DNA of 64,000 nt from Coniochaeta sp. PMI_546 (Eukaryota > Ascomycota > Sordariomycetes > Coniochaetales > Coniochaetaceae): contig MU271144.1 of NCBI GenBank assembly GCA_021432605.1, positions 1,918,606-1,982,605 of the forward strand. Direction: 5' to 3'. Made by a program: the position numbers and the translations under genes. Of this stretch, positions 54,231-64,000 are shown piece by piece; positions within the stretch are counted from its first letter, which is position 1, and every line of letters starts with the position of its first letter. The notes beneath the pieces were generated by a model. The model was not told the origin of the DNA, searched no databases, and was given only the letters and a program-made list of their open reading frames with translations.

Positions 54231-55511
54231 GATGGCAGACTCCAAAGGTGAAGACGTGCGTCTTACGGCGAGGTTGGTCAAGTCTCCGAGTTTGGTGGTG
54301 GGGATGTTTGATGGATTTCGTCAAAGCAAAAGGGTTGGCCACGATACGATACGATTCGATTCGTGCATCCGGCCCGCTTGAAGTTCGGTGCTTTTGGACG
54401 TTGGAGCACGGGCTTCATTTAGCCTTCGTGACCACCGAAGAGGGGAAAAGAGCCTGGAGGTACAGAAGGAAAGTACACTAAGGTACCTGTGCCGACTCAC
54501 CCACCCTCACTCCCACTTTCCCTAACAGGCCGTGGCGTGGGGTAGTCAGCCAATGGCATCAAAGTTGTTTTAGAAGAAGCAACAAATCTAAAAATGTTAC
54601 ACGCCATAAACATCGGAACGTCTCGCTGAGGGAAGTACACTACACAGTCTCAACAATCAGTCGCAGCTTCCAGTTGGAGACACGGTAACGCTTGAAAGTG
54701 CGTGCCCCCCGTGACGGGTTTAAACGTCCTGAACGCAAGTGCATGCGCAAGACGGAAGGAACGACTGAACTACTGAGTAAGGTTATGCCTATCCGAGGCC
54801 AGTCTTCTGGATACCCGAACATGGGACATGCAGATCCGACTCATGTGTCCGTCCGGCCTATTGAGCCTCGAATGGATCAAGTCCACAGAAATCTCTTTCT
54901 GATATGACAACTCAAGAGTTCTAGTTGTATACAATCGCAATCGCGGGGTCTGTATATAAGGTCAGCAGAGGTGTGAGATACACCATTCGCCAAGGTAGTC
55001 ACCATAGTCCTGCGGGTAATCCCTCAAGTCCTCAACCAACCCACGCCGCCATCCCGCACGATTATCGCTGCTTTCGGGAGTCTATGTCAGGATAAAGACC
55101 CTCCGCTCCCACACTCCACGCTCTAGAAGCTCCTAGTCGTCTTGCAAAACCTCATGGTGCATACCGACTACTAATGAGTTGCAACACTTATTACGCTCTT
55201 CAGGACTTCACGTGTACACGTACAGTTCGAACTCTAGCGTCGTTCCCTGAAGTCGATGCCGGTGGGGTCCCGGTGACGGCCGCGCCCGGAAGAAAGTCCC
55301 CTGAAGAATTAGATCATTATTAATCGCCTCCCTTAAGTCTCGACCAAAACCCCACTGTGCGCAACTTTGCACGGCGACCAGTTCAGTCTCCGACTCCCTC
55401 GAGATCTTTCAAAGAGTTTGTCGTCTGCTGCTGTTGTTGTTGTGTCTCTACGGCTTGCTCGTTGCTGGTGTCGGATCTCGAAACGACCTACACCACACAG
55501 ACACATCCGAT
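54231..55511. promoter_or_regulatory. divergent spacer AP-1 sigma / GCLM
   Basis: Head-to-head spacer of 1.3 kb. It holds CTAAGGTACCTG at 54478-54489, and a CTACTAATG string near 55170 that resembles, without matching, a Yap1 site (TTACTAA). Open frames are short and unsupported. Confidence 0.4.
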
Positions 55512-56539
55512 ATGACGAAATCAATAATTTTGTCCACAGGGTATGTATCCACCAGAAGGCGGAAGGATGCGCTGACCTCACTTCACCTACTGATCGCGTG
55601 CTTAGGAACGTCGTCTCGGGCGGACCCTCCATCTTTCGCAAGGCTGGCGCATCCCGGTCAAACCTCGAACTCACAAACTCCCTCAGGAGTAATATCGAGG
55701 CCGCAAAGGAGGAGTATGCGCTTCTCTCTGTAGACGGCGCCAATGGCAACGGTAACGGCCATACGAATGGCAATGGCTCTACCCCAAGTCACATCCCTCT
55801 GTCCGTTTGGACCGAGCAACAGGGCAATGTCCTTTACGTACCACGCATAAACTGGGAGTTTGCCGGACTTCAAGAAGAACCTTCACAGTACGATGTCACA
55901 GTGAAGCTCTTCTTCCTCACGACCGGCGGCGTGTCTTCGCCGTCGGCGCGCGAGCAGCACGCTCGTCAGGCCCTTTCCCTGGTGCTGAAGGAGCTGCGGA
56001 TACCAAAGGTCGACCTGCTCGTCGTGTCCTTCCCCGGTATGTCCTTTGACGGCGACTGTGAGTGGGAGGCCGACAAGCAGAATGCCCAGCAGGGCGAGGA
56101 CGAGGAAGAGGCTGCCACATGGCCGGCGCTGGAGAGATTGCAGAAGGATGGCTTGGTGAAGAACCTCGGTATCGCCGAGTTCGGCAGCGAGAAGCTGGCA
56201 CGGTTACTTAAGCGGGTGGAGGTCAAGCCTACCGTCGACCAGATCAACATCAAGAACTGCTGTAATGTCCCGCCTCCGCTGGTCAAGTTGGCCAAGGAGC
56301 AGGGCATCGAGCTGCTTGTGCACAACGATAGCACCGATGTGCTTCCGAAAGGCACTCTCCGCGAGCTGTTGGGTCAGGGGCCAAAAGGTGCCGGTGTACT
56401 TGCTGACGGCGGTTCGTGCAGTGGTCTGAAGGGCGAGCTGATACCGCAATGGGTCATCAAGTACACGGCCGTCGTTCGGGATCGAGGAGTGATTGAGAAC
56501 AAGGGGTACTTTGCCGGTGCCGAACTGGAAGAAGCGTAA
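55512..56539 (+). CDS. glutamate-cysteine ligase modifier (regulatory) subunit
   Basis: Two exons, 55512-55540 and 55606-56539 (intron 65 nt), give 320 residues. The subunit stimulates glutamate-cysteine ligase, the first enzyme of glutathione synthesis. It belongs to the aldo-keto reductase superfamily but lacks reductase activity. The first exon gives MTKSIILSTG, joined to NVVSGGPSIFRKAGASRSN. The barrel region shows WEFAGLQEEPSQYDVTVKLFF, LRIPKVDLLVVSFPGMSFD, LERLQKDGLVKNLGIAEFGS and VDQINIKNCCNVPPPLVKLA, then GIELLVHNDSTDVLPKGTLRE. A species-variable Asn/Gly run (NGNGNGHTNGNGST) lies near residue 70. ATG 55512 is preferred over the earlier open frame because it gives the conserved beginning. 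Confidence 0.87.
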
Positions 56540-56800
56540 GATGTTCTTTTTGTCTGTCTTAGACGGCTTTGGAGTTTCCTGGGTTTCTAGCAAGTTGGGT
56601 GTCGGGATACCACGTTTTCATGCTGGGTCTAGGGGCTGAATGGTCGGGTCATGGCGAGCATTGCTTTGCGCTTCTGTTTTCCCCCCTGGTAGTACATACT
56701 GTCGTACTTCTACGTGATAGAAATGCATATTCTCTAGTAATCAAGTGTCTTGCATTCGCGGACTTTTGATTCGTCTAGTTCTTGGGTATCTTCTCGCTCC

Positions 56801-57616
56801 TTATCCTAACATACTCCTCTTCCGCCCCCTCATCCTCACATCCTCCAGCTTCTTCAGCACCTGCGGAGCGTGCTTGAACGAGTCCTTATAGGCCGCGAGC
56901 ACCTCGTCGAAGAAACTCTCCGCCCTCGGATGCGTGCTCCCGAACGCCCTCTCGAGAACATACAAGTCCACCGCCCTGTCTTCCTCATGCGCACTCTGCG
57001 TCGCCAGCCCAAAATCAATGAGCACGATATCCCCCTCCAACAACCTCTCCCTCTCGGTCCCCTCACCATGTCCCTCCCTCGGCCGCAGCATCATATTACT
57101 GGTAGTCAGATCCCCATGCACAATGCCCGTCTTATGCAACTTCCCCACCGCCGTCCCGATTCTCCTCATGACATCCACCAGCGGTCTCTGGTCTTCCCCG
57201 ACCTTGCCGCTCCCGTGCTGCTTGTCTCCTTCCCGTCCCTCGTCCTGCTCGACCCTCTCCCCCAGCCAGGCGTTGATGCCCGCCCTGACGGGCACTCCGT
57301 GAACCCACTCCATCATCAGCCACCCGGCGCTCTCGTCGACCGCATACACTGCCGGGACGGGGACGCCGTCGCGCCGGCACCGGACGAGGACTCGAGCTTC
57401 GGCCAGGATGCGGGCGCGGGTGAGGCGGGCGTCGAGGGTCGGGTGGCGGTAGGGCTTCGGAGGGCGGTACTTCAGCGCGCAGGGGATGGAGGGGAGGAGG
57501 TAGGTCGTCTTGTAGAGCCGGCCTTCGGCGCCTTGGGTTATGAGGACGGGGGAGGTGGTGGAGGGGTAGGTTAGGATTTTTGGCAAGGGGAATTGGGTCT
57601 CTTGTGATCGTGTCAT
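56801..57616 (-). CDS. BUD32: Bud32/PRPK kinase of the EKC/KEOPS complex
   Basis: A single exon of 271 residues. It is an atypical small kinase/ATPase of the complex that makes t6A37 in tRNAs and affects telomeres. The N-lobe has QGAEGRLYKTTYLL and the catalytic lysine in CALKYRPPKPYRHPTLD, the latter a Bud32 hallmark with TRARILAEARVLVRCRR. The catalytic loop is HKTGIVHGDLTTSNMML, the metal-binding motif is DFGLA, and the C-terminus has VDLYVLERAFGSTHP and an Arg/Lys-rich tail ending RKRSML. Upstream codons are open but have no ATG, so ATG 57616 (MTRSQETQ) is the start. Length is typical. It is convergent with the GCLM gene, 261 bp away. Confidence 0.95.
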   Translation of the reverse strand: MTRSQETQFPLPKILTYPSTTSPVLITQGAEGRLYKTTYLLPSIPCALKYRPPKPYRHPTLDARLTRARILAEARVLVRCRRDGVPVPAVYAVDESAGWLMMEWVHGVPVRAGINAWLGERVEQDEGREGDKQHGSGKVGEDQRPLVDVMRRIGTAVGKLHKTGIVHGDLTTSNMMLRPREGHGEGTERERLLEGDIVLIDFGLATQSAHEEDRAVDLYVLERAFGSTHPRAESFFDEVLAAYKDSFKHAPQVLKKLEDVRMRGRKRSMLG

Positions 57617-58564
57617 CGTTGTCTTTATCTGCCCTCGAGGTTCAGACGAGGGAGGTATTAAGTTGATGTCTTCGGGGAAGGTGGCTTGGTCTGCCTTGAG
57701 GGTCAGATAACGGACACTCGGAAACAGAGAACTGTATTGTCTATTGGTGGTGGTTTGTGGTTGCACGACGCTCTGGTTGTTTGAATTGCGTTCTGCAATG
57801 CCATGTGCAAGTTTTGGAGGGGTAGAATGTTGATTCGACGCTGGCGTAGCGGGGTTCGACGAGCGCAGCGCTCGAGCGGTATATTCCAGCGAGTTATGCC
57901 TAACGGCACGAAGTTAAGGCTGCCACAACAAGCATAAAAGCACGCTCTTCCGTCGTTACAACTCTTTCGTCTTCCATCTTTTCTTCAGCTAACATATGCT
58001 GTAGAGTTTCTTCGGCGTTTATGCTCATCAAAGCCATCATCAACAAACCTAGCTTCCTAGCTTCGAGTCCTCGTTAGCGATGATATCAATTGGACTTTGG
58101 CTTCTAACCTCTAGACCTAAGAGGAAAGCGCTAACCTCCAGATTGCAGCTATGGATGAAACGGACAGAGCCAGACAAGCGCTACCTACCTTAATGTACCT
58201 TATGTCTAAGGTACCTCAGACATACAGGCGGTCAAGTGGCCAATTGGCGCGTGTCGACGCTGCCATTTCAGGTCAGAAGCGGTGAGAATGAATCCGAGGC
58301 GTTTCCACGAATTGGAGGCGGGGGAGTAACCCAGGAAGGGTAACAGGGGCAGCAAGGGGGGCAAACTTACCACGCACGAGGGAGCAAGCGTGCCGTCCTG
58401 CAAGTGCAGTCGCATCCCGTTCGTCGTCATCGTTTCTGTCGCCTCTTTCTCGTTAACACATGCAAACGGCCCCTTGCACGATTGATTTGACCTCTTGACG
58501 ACTGATATGAACTCCTGATGATCATCTCTGCCGAGTCTCTCCATGTGCTAGTCGAGATTTCACC
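57617..58564. promoter_or_regulatory. divergent spacer BUD32 / membrane coiled-coil gene
   Basis: Spacer of about 950 bp. Clustered TACCT/AGGTA strings lie at 58181-58219, including TAAGGTACCT. No gene was recognised. Confidence 0.45.
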
Positions 58565-59332
58565 ATGACCGACTCTTCCACGAGCCAGTGGACCCTGATT
58601 CTGTCCCTCACCGCCCTTCTGCTGTCGCTCGCTGTCCTCGCCCAGATCGTCTCGCGCTACACAGCAGCCTACATCGCCGCTCCACACGAGATAGCTGCCT
58701 TTGTCGACGCGGTCGATTCTTCCATATCAGAAAACGAGTCGTACGACCGAGATGTCGCACGTCTGCAACGCCTCGAAGACAAGCTGCGCCTCGGCCGGCT
58801 GCTCCGGGAGATCCAGCGCGGGGGCGATGACCTGAGAGAAGAGCTCAATGGACTGTTGGTTGGCGAGGACGACAGCAGGCTGCGCACATCCGCGCGGTTG
58901 CTATGGGCGAACAAGAGGGTGAAACTGGAAGAGCGGGTCAGGCGGCTTGACCTGCTACGCATGCGCTTCCTGGTGATTTACATGAGCATCGTCGCCGGTG
59001 CATCTGGGGAAGTGGCAGCAAAACAGCAGGCCGCGTCCAAGGAGAAAGAGAAGGAGAGGGACCTGGAGAAGGCGGCGTTATACGAGCATCACCAGGAGCG
59101 AGCCTTACCGAGACCAGGCCACCTCCCGAGGTCCCTGACCGAGGGAATCCAGAAGAAGCCGCCTTTGCGGAGGCTGACAACGCAGGCGATTGGGCACCAG
59201 GAGAATACCCACACGCCGCACAGAATGGGGTGGGCTGGCGTGGTTAAAGAGCTGCAGCTGAGTCCGCGGATGCATCAACGGCACGCCAGCATCGAGAGGT
59301 CTATGTCGCAGACGCCCTCGTCGTCACCGTGA
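58565..59332 (+). CDS. membrane-anchored coiled-coil protein of unknown function
   Basis: A single exon of 255 residues. A hydrophobic N-terminal segment (about 9-30, WTLILSLTALLLSLAVLAQI) could be a signal anchor or a short membrane helix. It is followed by a charged, leucine-rich region (about 48-130: ENESYDRDVARLQRLEDKLR, RREIQRGG-like, ANKRVKLEERVRRLDLLRMR) that should form a coiled coil. A second hydrophobic patch FLVIYMSIVAGASGEVAA follows, then a Lys/Glu-rich stretch and a basic Pro-rich tail with RRLTTQAIGHQ and RHASIERSMSQTPSSSP. The layout is coherent and the frame long for the region, so it is probably real, but I do not recognise the family. Start ATG 58565 has a good context (CACCATG). 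Confidence 0.7.
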   Translation: MTDSSTSQWTLILSLTALLLSLAVLAQIVSRYTAAYIAAPHEIAAFVDAVDSSISENESYDRDVARLQRLEDKLRLGRLLREIQRGGDDLREELNGLLVGEDDSRLRTSARLLWANKRVKLEERVRRLDLLRMRFLVIYMSIVAGASGEVAAKQQAASKEKEKERDLEKAALYEHHQERALPRPGHLPRSLTEGIQKKPPLRRLTTQAIGHQENTHTPHRMGWAGVVKELQLSPRMHQRHASIERSMSQTPSSSP

Positions 59333-59938
59333 TATGACTTCGTAGCAAAGCCACTCCTGTCGGCAACTGGTGTCTCCATGTTCGACGTTCCTTGCAAGCA
59401 CATGTTCCATTGAGTCCTCGCGATATCTGGCCTTCAGCACAGCACACATGACGACTATTACGACCACGATATTGCATATAGTGGTCATTTGCACCGGTCC
59501 ACGGAGTTCGAATGGGAAGAGACGACGAATGCTTACGAGCATTATGTGATGTATGATTACGACGATTACGACAAGCGCATGAGTTTGACTTATGAGATGG
59601 AAGAGAGACGAGGTTATTGGTTGATATGCAAGCCATACCTGGGGAGTTCCTGGTCACGTCACATAGATACCCCTATTTCACTGCACCAACACCGGTTCAG
59701 TCTTGTCTGTACCATCTCATCACCTACCTAATTATTCCCTGTTCCAACACTTCACTTATTCCCTACTTTAAAGGTTCCCTTCGCTTGTGCAATTGTATAT
59801 ATCGGCAGATCGCTATACAAAGCTAAACCGGCATGCCTCTACCTAAACTCATCTTTCCGCTTCTACGTGTGTCCGACAGCGATGGTTGACCACCATGAGC
59901 GTTGCAAACCTTGCCACTCCAGCAATTCAGCACCTCGT
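59333..59938. other. convergent spacer, 0.6 kb
   Basis: The 3' regions of two converging genes meet here. No feature was recognised; open frames here are short. Confidence 0.5.
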
Positions 59939-60674
59939 CTAATGCTTCACCACTGCGTCCGGACCAAGTCCGTTCTTCTCGCCCACTGTCGTCAACGTCA
60001 GTTATATCGTCCGTCGATCTCCTACCACGGAAGGAAAGGGACTTACCATCAAGCGCAACCAAAAACCGACTGACACAGTTATACGCCGCCACCGTAGCCG
60101 TAATCTCCACCACCTCCTGATCTGTAAAGAGCCCCTTCAGCACCGCGAACGTCTCGTCCCTAACCTCCACATTCCGCGTCATCTCATCAGCATAGACCAG
60201 CGTCGCCCACTGCCTCTCGGTGAAACCCTCCCCCTCGCCCTCCCCCAGCCTCAACGCCTCGGGGACCTTGACCTTATCCATCAGCCCCTCCTCTATCCCG
60301 CCCTGGACGGCGAGCGGCGCGTGGTGGGCCCACTCGTACCACGCCCGGTTCACCACCGCGACGCGGGAGATGGCCAGCTCCCTGATGTCCTGGGCCAGGG
60401 AGGTGCGCGTGCGGATGGCCCCCAGGAAGGAGTTCCACCCGTCCGCCACGGGGGGCGAGTGCAGCAGGGTCAAATCCAGCGCCTGCAGGGGACGTGGGGC
60501 GCGGCGGGCGCGCACGGCGGCGACGATGCGCTCCTCTTCCTCGGAGGAGGTCGGGGGCGGGTCGGGGATGTAGGGGAGACGCATCCTGTATATAGATGAG
60601 GAGTGGAACGGGTGGCACGCCTGTTTGATTGTGGTTGTTGGATTTCGGAAAGAAAAGGCCCGGCGGATAAGCAT
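59939..60674 (-). CDS. carboxymuconolactone decarboxylase (AhpD)-like protein, possible mitochondrial form
   Basis: Two exons: from ATG 60674 (or 60584) to 60047, then 59985-59939 (intron 61 nt). This gives 224 residues, or 194 from the second start. The CMD/AhpD helical domain is centred on about 90-190 of the longer form: RTRTSLAQDIRELAISRVAV, AWYEWAHHAPLA, LVYADEMTRNVEVRDETF and LKGLFTDQEVVEITATVAAY, ending in the spliced ALDVGEKNGLGPDAVVKH. The paired Cys of peroxiredoxin-reducing AhpD is absent; the WYEWAHHA motif is the form found in fungal decarboxylase relatives. The longer start adds MLIRRAFSFRNPTTTIKQAC, a basic, hydroxylated stretch like a mitochondrial presequence. Reaction unknown; decarboxylase or peroxidase activity cannot be asserted. 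Confidence 0.82.
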
Positions 60675-61650
60675 GGGAAAAATAGAAGCAAATCTCACGG
60701 GTGTCGAAGGAAACAAGGGGAGATTGAGTCACTTTGCTAAAAGAAAAAGGGCTTCCGTATTGGCTTCCGAGGACCGGCAGGAGGCCGGAACGAACTCCGT
60801 GCGGGGGAGGTGGTTTCTCCCGCTTGTCTCTGCCGAGAGGCCCCACACAGGTGTTAAAACGATCTTCCGGCTACAACGGCGCGTCGATTTACGCACATTC
60901 AGACAGCCGTACATGTGGTTTTCTCCTCACAACAGCATATGCCTTGGTAGGTATCGTACGCGAGTTCATTGGATTGAAGAGACTTTGAGATCATCGATTC
61001 GTTTATACTCAAATCTACAAGTCTGCTGAACAAGTCCCAGAAACGCATCGCTTGCCAACGTGCTCTTTCGAAACCTCTATTTACTATGCCAAAAGTCACA
61101 TTCCCTTCCCCTCTCAGATGCTCATCTTTTCCCATCGCAACTCGACCAAGGACTGTGCCCCGGTCGCGCACACCAACTCGCCAGGGATTAAAAAGGAAGT
61201 AGTAAGTAGAAACAAGGACCCGCCGGTCCTGCCAGTCCTGGCGGTGTTTGAAGGCTTTGCAACAGCCTCCCAATGCTCTCCGTTTTGGCCGAGGAAGGAA
61301 AATCATCAACCCTCGTTTTTCACGAGTTGTGACGGAGATAGCCGCGCGAGGCTACAACCATGCCAGATACAATGCTTTGGGTTGGAGCAAGCTCGCCAGC
61401 TCGCAGATAAAGAACGCCAAGAACGCCGTGACCCTCTGGCACCTCATGCCATGTGCCTTTGTACTTTTTATTACCACAAGAGGAAGAAGCAGACAGATAA
61501 TAGAAACAAGAGAAGGTGGTAACTTGATGGTTGTTCTGATGCACTCCGGAGTCGCGAATGGCTGTGCGGCTGCGGATGATGATGGAGCACGAAAGGGAGA
61601 TCAACGGCACAAGAGACTAGTAGAGCGGCCGATAAAAATTCCCGCCATTC
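60675..61650. other. intergenic, 1.0 kb
   Basis: Promoter of the CMD-like gene at left and 3' region of the histidine kinase gene at right. Open frames such as plus 61052-61522 have no recognised domain. Nothing else was seen. Confidence 0.45.
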
Positions 61651-64000
61651 TCAGCTGCTCGAAACTGCCGCCCCGTTGCCGTTGGTCCGAGGTGAGGAAT
61701 GCGGTGATATGGGGCGGTCGGCCGCTGAATTTGACGGCTTCTTGTCGCCGCTGACGCCATTGACGAGCGGCTTTTCCGTATTGTCCGGCGTTGTCCGCCG
61801 CGCCAGGCTAGCAGTCTCCGGCTCCTCAGGTATCGTCGCAAACCGCTTCAAGACTTGCTTCAGCGCAGGTCGCCTGATTGGCTTGCTTAGAAACTCGTTC
61901 ATGCCAGACTCCATGCAGTCTTTGACGTTGCTTTCGTCCGAGAATGCCGTAAGTGCAACGATGGGCGCCGAGTAACCCATTTTTCGGATGAGGCGGGTCG
62001 ACTGTAGACCGTCCAGGTTCGGCATCTGGATGTCCATGAAGATGACATCAAAGTGCCGGTTATCCTCCATGTTGGCCTTGACCAGGTCATATGCTTCCTG
62101 TCCGTCCTTGGCTATCGTCACGTCGTAGATGTCCTCGAGCTTCAGCATCTTGCTGACCACCTCAATGTTGGTCGAGTTGTCGTCGGCGACCAGGACCCGG
62201 AGCTTACCCTGGTCACCTTTGTTCGCTCTGGCTTTGTCGATAGCAGCGAGTTGGTCCGCTTTGCTTGGTGGGACCGGTTGTGGGTTCGCCGCGAAAAACG
62301 GCTGGCTCAGACCGACAAGCCGCGGTTGCTTGTCCAGCACCGTACTCTTCTGCTCACTTAGGACACCGCTCTTCGTCTCGGAGCTCTGTTTGCCGCTAAA
62401 GGAAGTCCGGAGGTTTTCGCCATCCGCAGAACCAACGCTTGCTGGCCGAGACTTCATGCTGCTAGATGCAGTGCTCGATGCGCTGCGAAGAAGGCAGATT
62501 CGTTAGTTAAGCAGCTTAGCAACGCTCGTTCCACGGAGGGTTTAGCTTACCGATCTTTCACGTATTTTAGCGGTATCTGCATTGTGAAAGTCGTTCCGAC
62601 ACCGACAGTACTCTTCAGACCGATGGACCCTCCCATCAATTTGGCAAGTTGCGAGCAGATGCTCAAACCTAGACCCGTGCCACCGAACTTCTTGCTCAGG
62701 CCCAAGTCACCCTGTACGAACGGCTCAAATATCTTCTCCTGCATGTGTTCCGCGATACCGGGGCCTGTATCTTCGACTTCAAATTCGAAGATGTACGACT
62801 TGGCGTTAGGCGGCGGCGGAGTAGGTGACCTCTCTCGGATGTGGACATGTGGCGTCGCCTTGTCATCCAAAGGGTTTATCGCGAGGGCGGTGCCTCCCTT
62901 CGGCGCCACCGCCGAACCTGCACTCCTCGATTGCGCCGAGATGGTAGACCCGGACCCGACCCTGTGGCGGGTGCGACCAGCTCGGTCAGAGTTTCGGTTC
63001 GAGAACGACGACGTCCTGCTTTCATCGCTGCTTATGCTCTCGAGTTCGCGGACGCATCGTATCCTTAGCTCGACCTTCCCTCCTGCTGGGGTGAACTTCA
63101 AGCTGTTGCTGACGAGGTTAATTATGACCTGCAATATCCGGTGCTGATCACCCCAAAGACACATATCCTTAAGCCTCCCTGTACCTAACGGTCCGAGGGC
63201 AGGTAGCCTGTGCCTTTCCAGGTTGGTCCTGTCGGGACTGCTGCTCTCTATGCTATCTGTGCCGACGAAAGTGACCGTGAAATTGATGTTGTTTTCTCGG
63301 ACCTGTTTATCGAAAATGGATATGATCTGGGACCTGATCTCCCCTAGTCTGAATTCCCTCTCCTCCAGGCTCACTTGTTGCCCAATCTGGTTCTTGGAGA
63401 AACTAAGGAGATCCTCTAGCAGATGGAGGAGAAGGTCACCTGCGACGGATTAGCCAACGAACCTTGGGCGACCGGCATGCCTCGCAATAAACTTACCTGA
63501 TTTGTACAGTGTCTTGAGAGACTGTTTGATCCTAACTATATCATCCTCTTCCATGCATACTGCACACATGCCCATGATGCCGTTGAGAGGTGTTTTCAAT
63601 TCGTGCGAGATGTTCGCAATGAACAGAGTCTTACTCTCGTTTGCCGCCTCAGCGGCCTTTTTGCTGATTTCGAGCTCCCTCGTGCGTGCGGCAACCTTTT
63701 CGTCTAACAACGTGTACTGCTTGTATAGCTCGTCCGTCATCTCGTTGAAGGTTTCGGTCAGTTCCGTCAGCTCGTCGGTAATATAATGTTTGCGGTCCCG
63801 CACTTTGCCGGGAATCTTGAACACCCGCCTGTTTGAACTCTCGTCCATCGCAGCTTGCGCCCTAGCCCTCGCACGCTTTCTCTTCCTGAGCCGGCGCTTG
63901 ATGTTGCCTATGATGCCTTTCTCGGACAGTTGAGATAGGGTCCCGCCAGAACTCGGGTCTTCCTCGTCATAGTCGTCGCCAAATTCGTCCTCGTACCCTG
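61651..64000 (-). CDS. SLN1: Sln1-type hybrid histidine kinase (3' part, cut by window edge)
   Basis: Three exons are visible: 64000(+)-63497, 63439-62551 and 62482-61651; the 5' part lies outside the window. The visible N-terminal segment is acidic, then Arg/Lys-rich ([18 protein letters not shown]), then HAMP-like and coiled-coil ([40 protein letters not shown]). The HisKA box is [14 protein letters not shown]. The ATPase domain has the N-box [12 protein letters not shown]1 VEDTGPGI, F-box FEPFVQGD and G2 GGTGLGLSI. The receiver domain begins [13 protein letters not shown], with the phospho-acceptor Asp in [11 protein letters not shown] and a conserved LSKPIRR lysine. The HAMP/coiled-coil/HisKA sequence matches group VI (Sln1/TcsB), the osmosensor feeding Ypd1-Ssk1 and the HOG pathway. 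The tail is Ser/Pro/Asn-rich and ends VSSS. Confidence 0.92.

Noticed and set aside
55160-55180. Yap1-like site before the glutathione-synthesis gene
   Set aside because: CTACTAA differs from the TTACTAA consensus, and one near-match in 1.3 kb is expected by chance.
1-64000. A biosynthetic gene cluster, CRISPR array, or complete transposon
   Set aside because: Neighbouring genes belong to unrelated housekeeping processes; no direct-repeat array, transposase or terminal-repeat pair was seen.

Overview
The window reads as nuclear DNA of a filamentous ascomycete (Pezizomycotina, most likely Sordariomycetes). The evidence is short introns (mostly 46-260 nt) with GTAAGT/GTATGT donors, fungus-specific families (Nce102/MARVEL, Axl2, fungal PNGase A, Ccz1, Efm6, a Sln1-type histidine kinase), an intron-containing serine tRNA, and genes packed on both strands with 0.3-2 kb spacers. 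There is no operon structure, CRISPR array, intact mobile element or secondary-metabolite cluster. Exon boundaries come from reading splice signals and were checked for an unbroken frame; every multi-exon model sums to a multiple of three.

Layout. 0.7-8.1 kb: an HRP1/Nab4-type hnRNP with a 1.35 kb intron, a divergent neutral ceramidase and a small MARVEL membrane protein. 9.9-19.6 kb: a membrane-anchored PNGase A, a 101-residue conserved orphan, a mitochondrial DUF1279 (FAM210/Nat2-like) protein and an AIM24-family protein with a Pro/Gln-rich head. 19.8-24.0 kb: tRNA-Ser(GCU) with an intron, then 4.1 kb of gene-poor DNA holding at most one weak small gene and a possible old LTR-element trace. 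24.0-33.1 kb: C2-type phosphatidylserine decarboxylase (Psd2), a HAD phosphatase and the coatomer epsilon subunit. 35-43 kb: a probable Mim2, eIF2-beta, an Axl2-like adhesin and the Efm6 methyltransferase. 45-54 kb: a secreted double-psi beta-barrel protein, Ccz1, Maf1 and the AP-1 sigma subunit. 55.5-64 kb: glutamate-cysteine ligase modifier subunit, Bud32 of KEOPS, an unknown membrane/coiled-coil protein, a carboxymuconolactone-decarboxylase-like protein with two possible starts, and the 3' part of a Sln1-type hybrid histidine kinase running off the right edge.

The genes form no single pathway. They are core housekeeping: mRNA 3' processing, translation initiation, tRNA synthesis and modification, membrane traffic (COPI, AP-1, Mon1-Ccz1), lipid metabolism (Psd2, ceramidase), glutathione synthesis and osmosensing. 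I found no convincing new multi-gene system. The points most worth a second look are the HRP1 giant intron, repeated start-codon mini-exons, the two starts of the AhpD-like protein, the mismatched tRNA-Ser, the eIF2-beta with only two lysine blocks, and several conserved-looking orphans.
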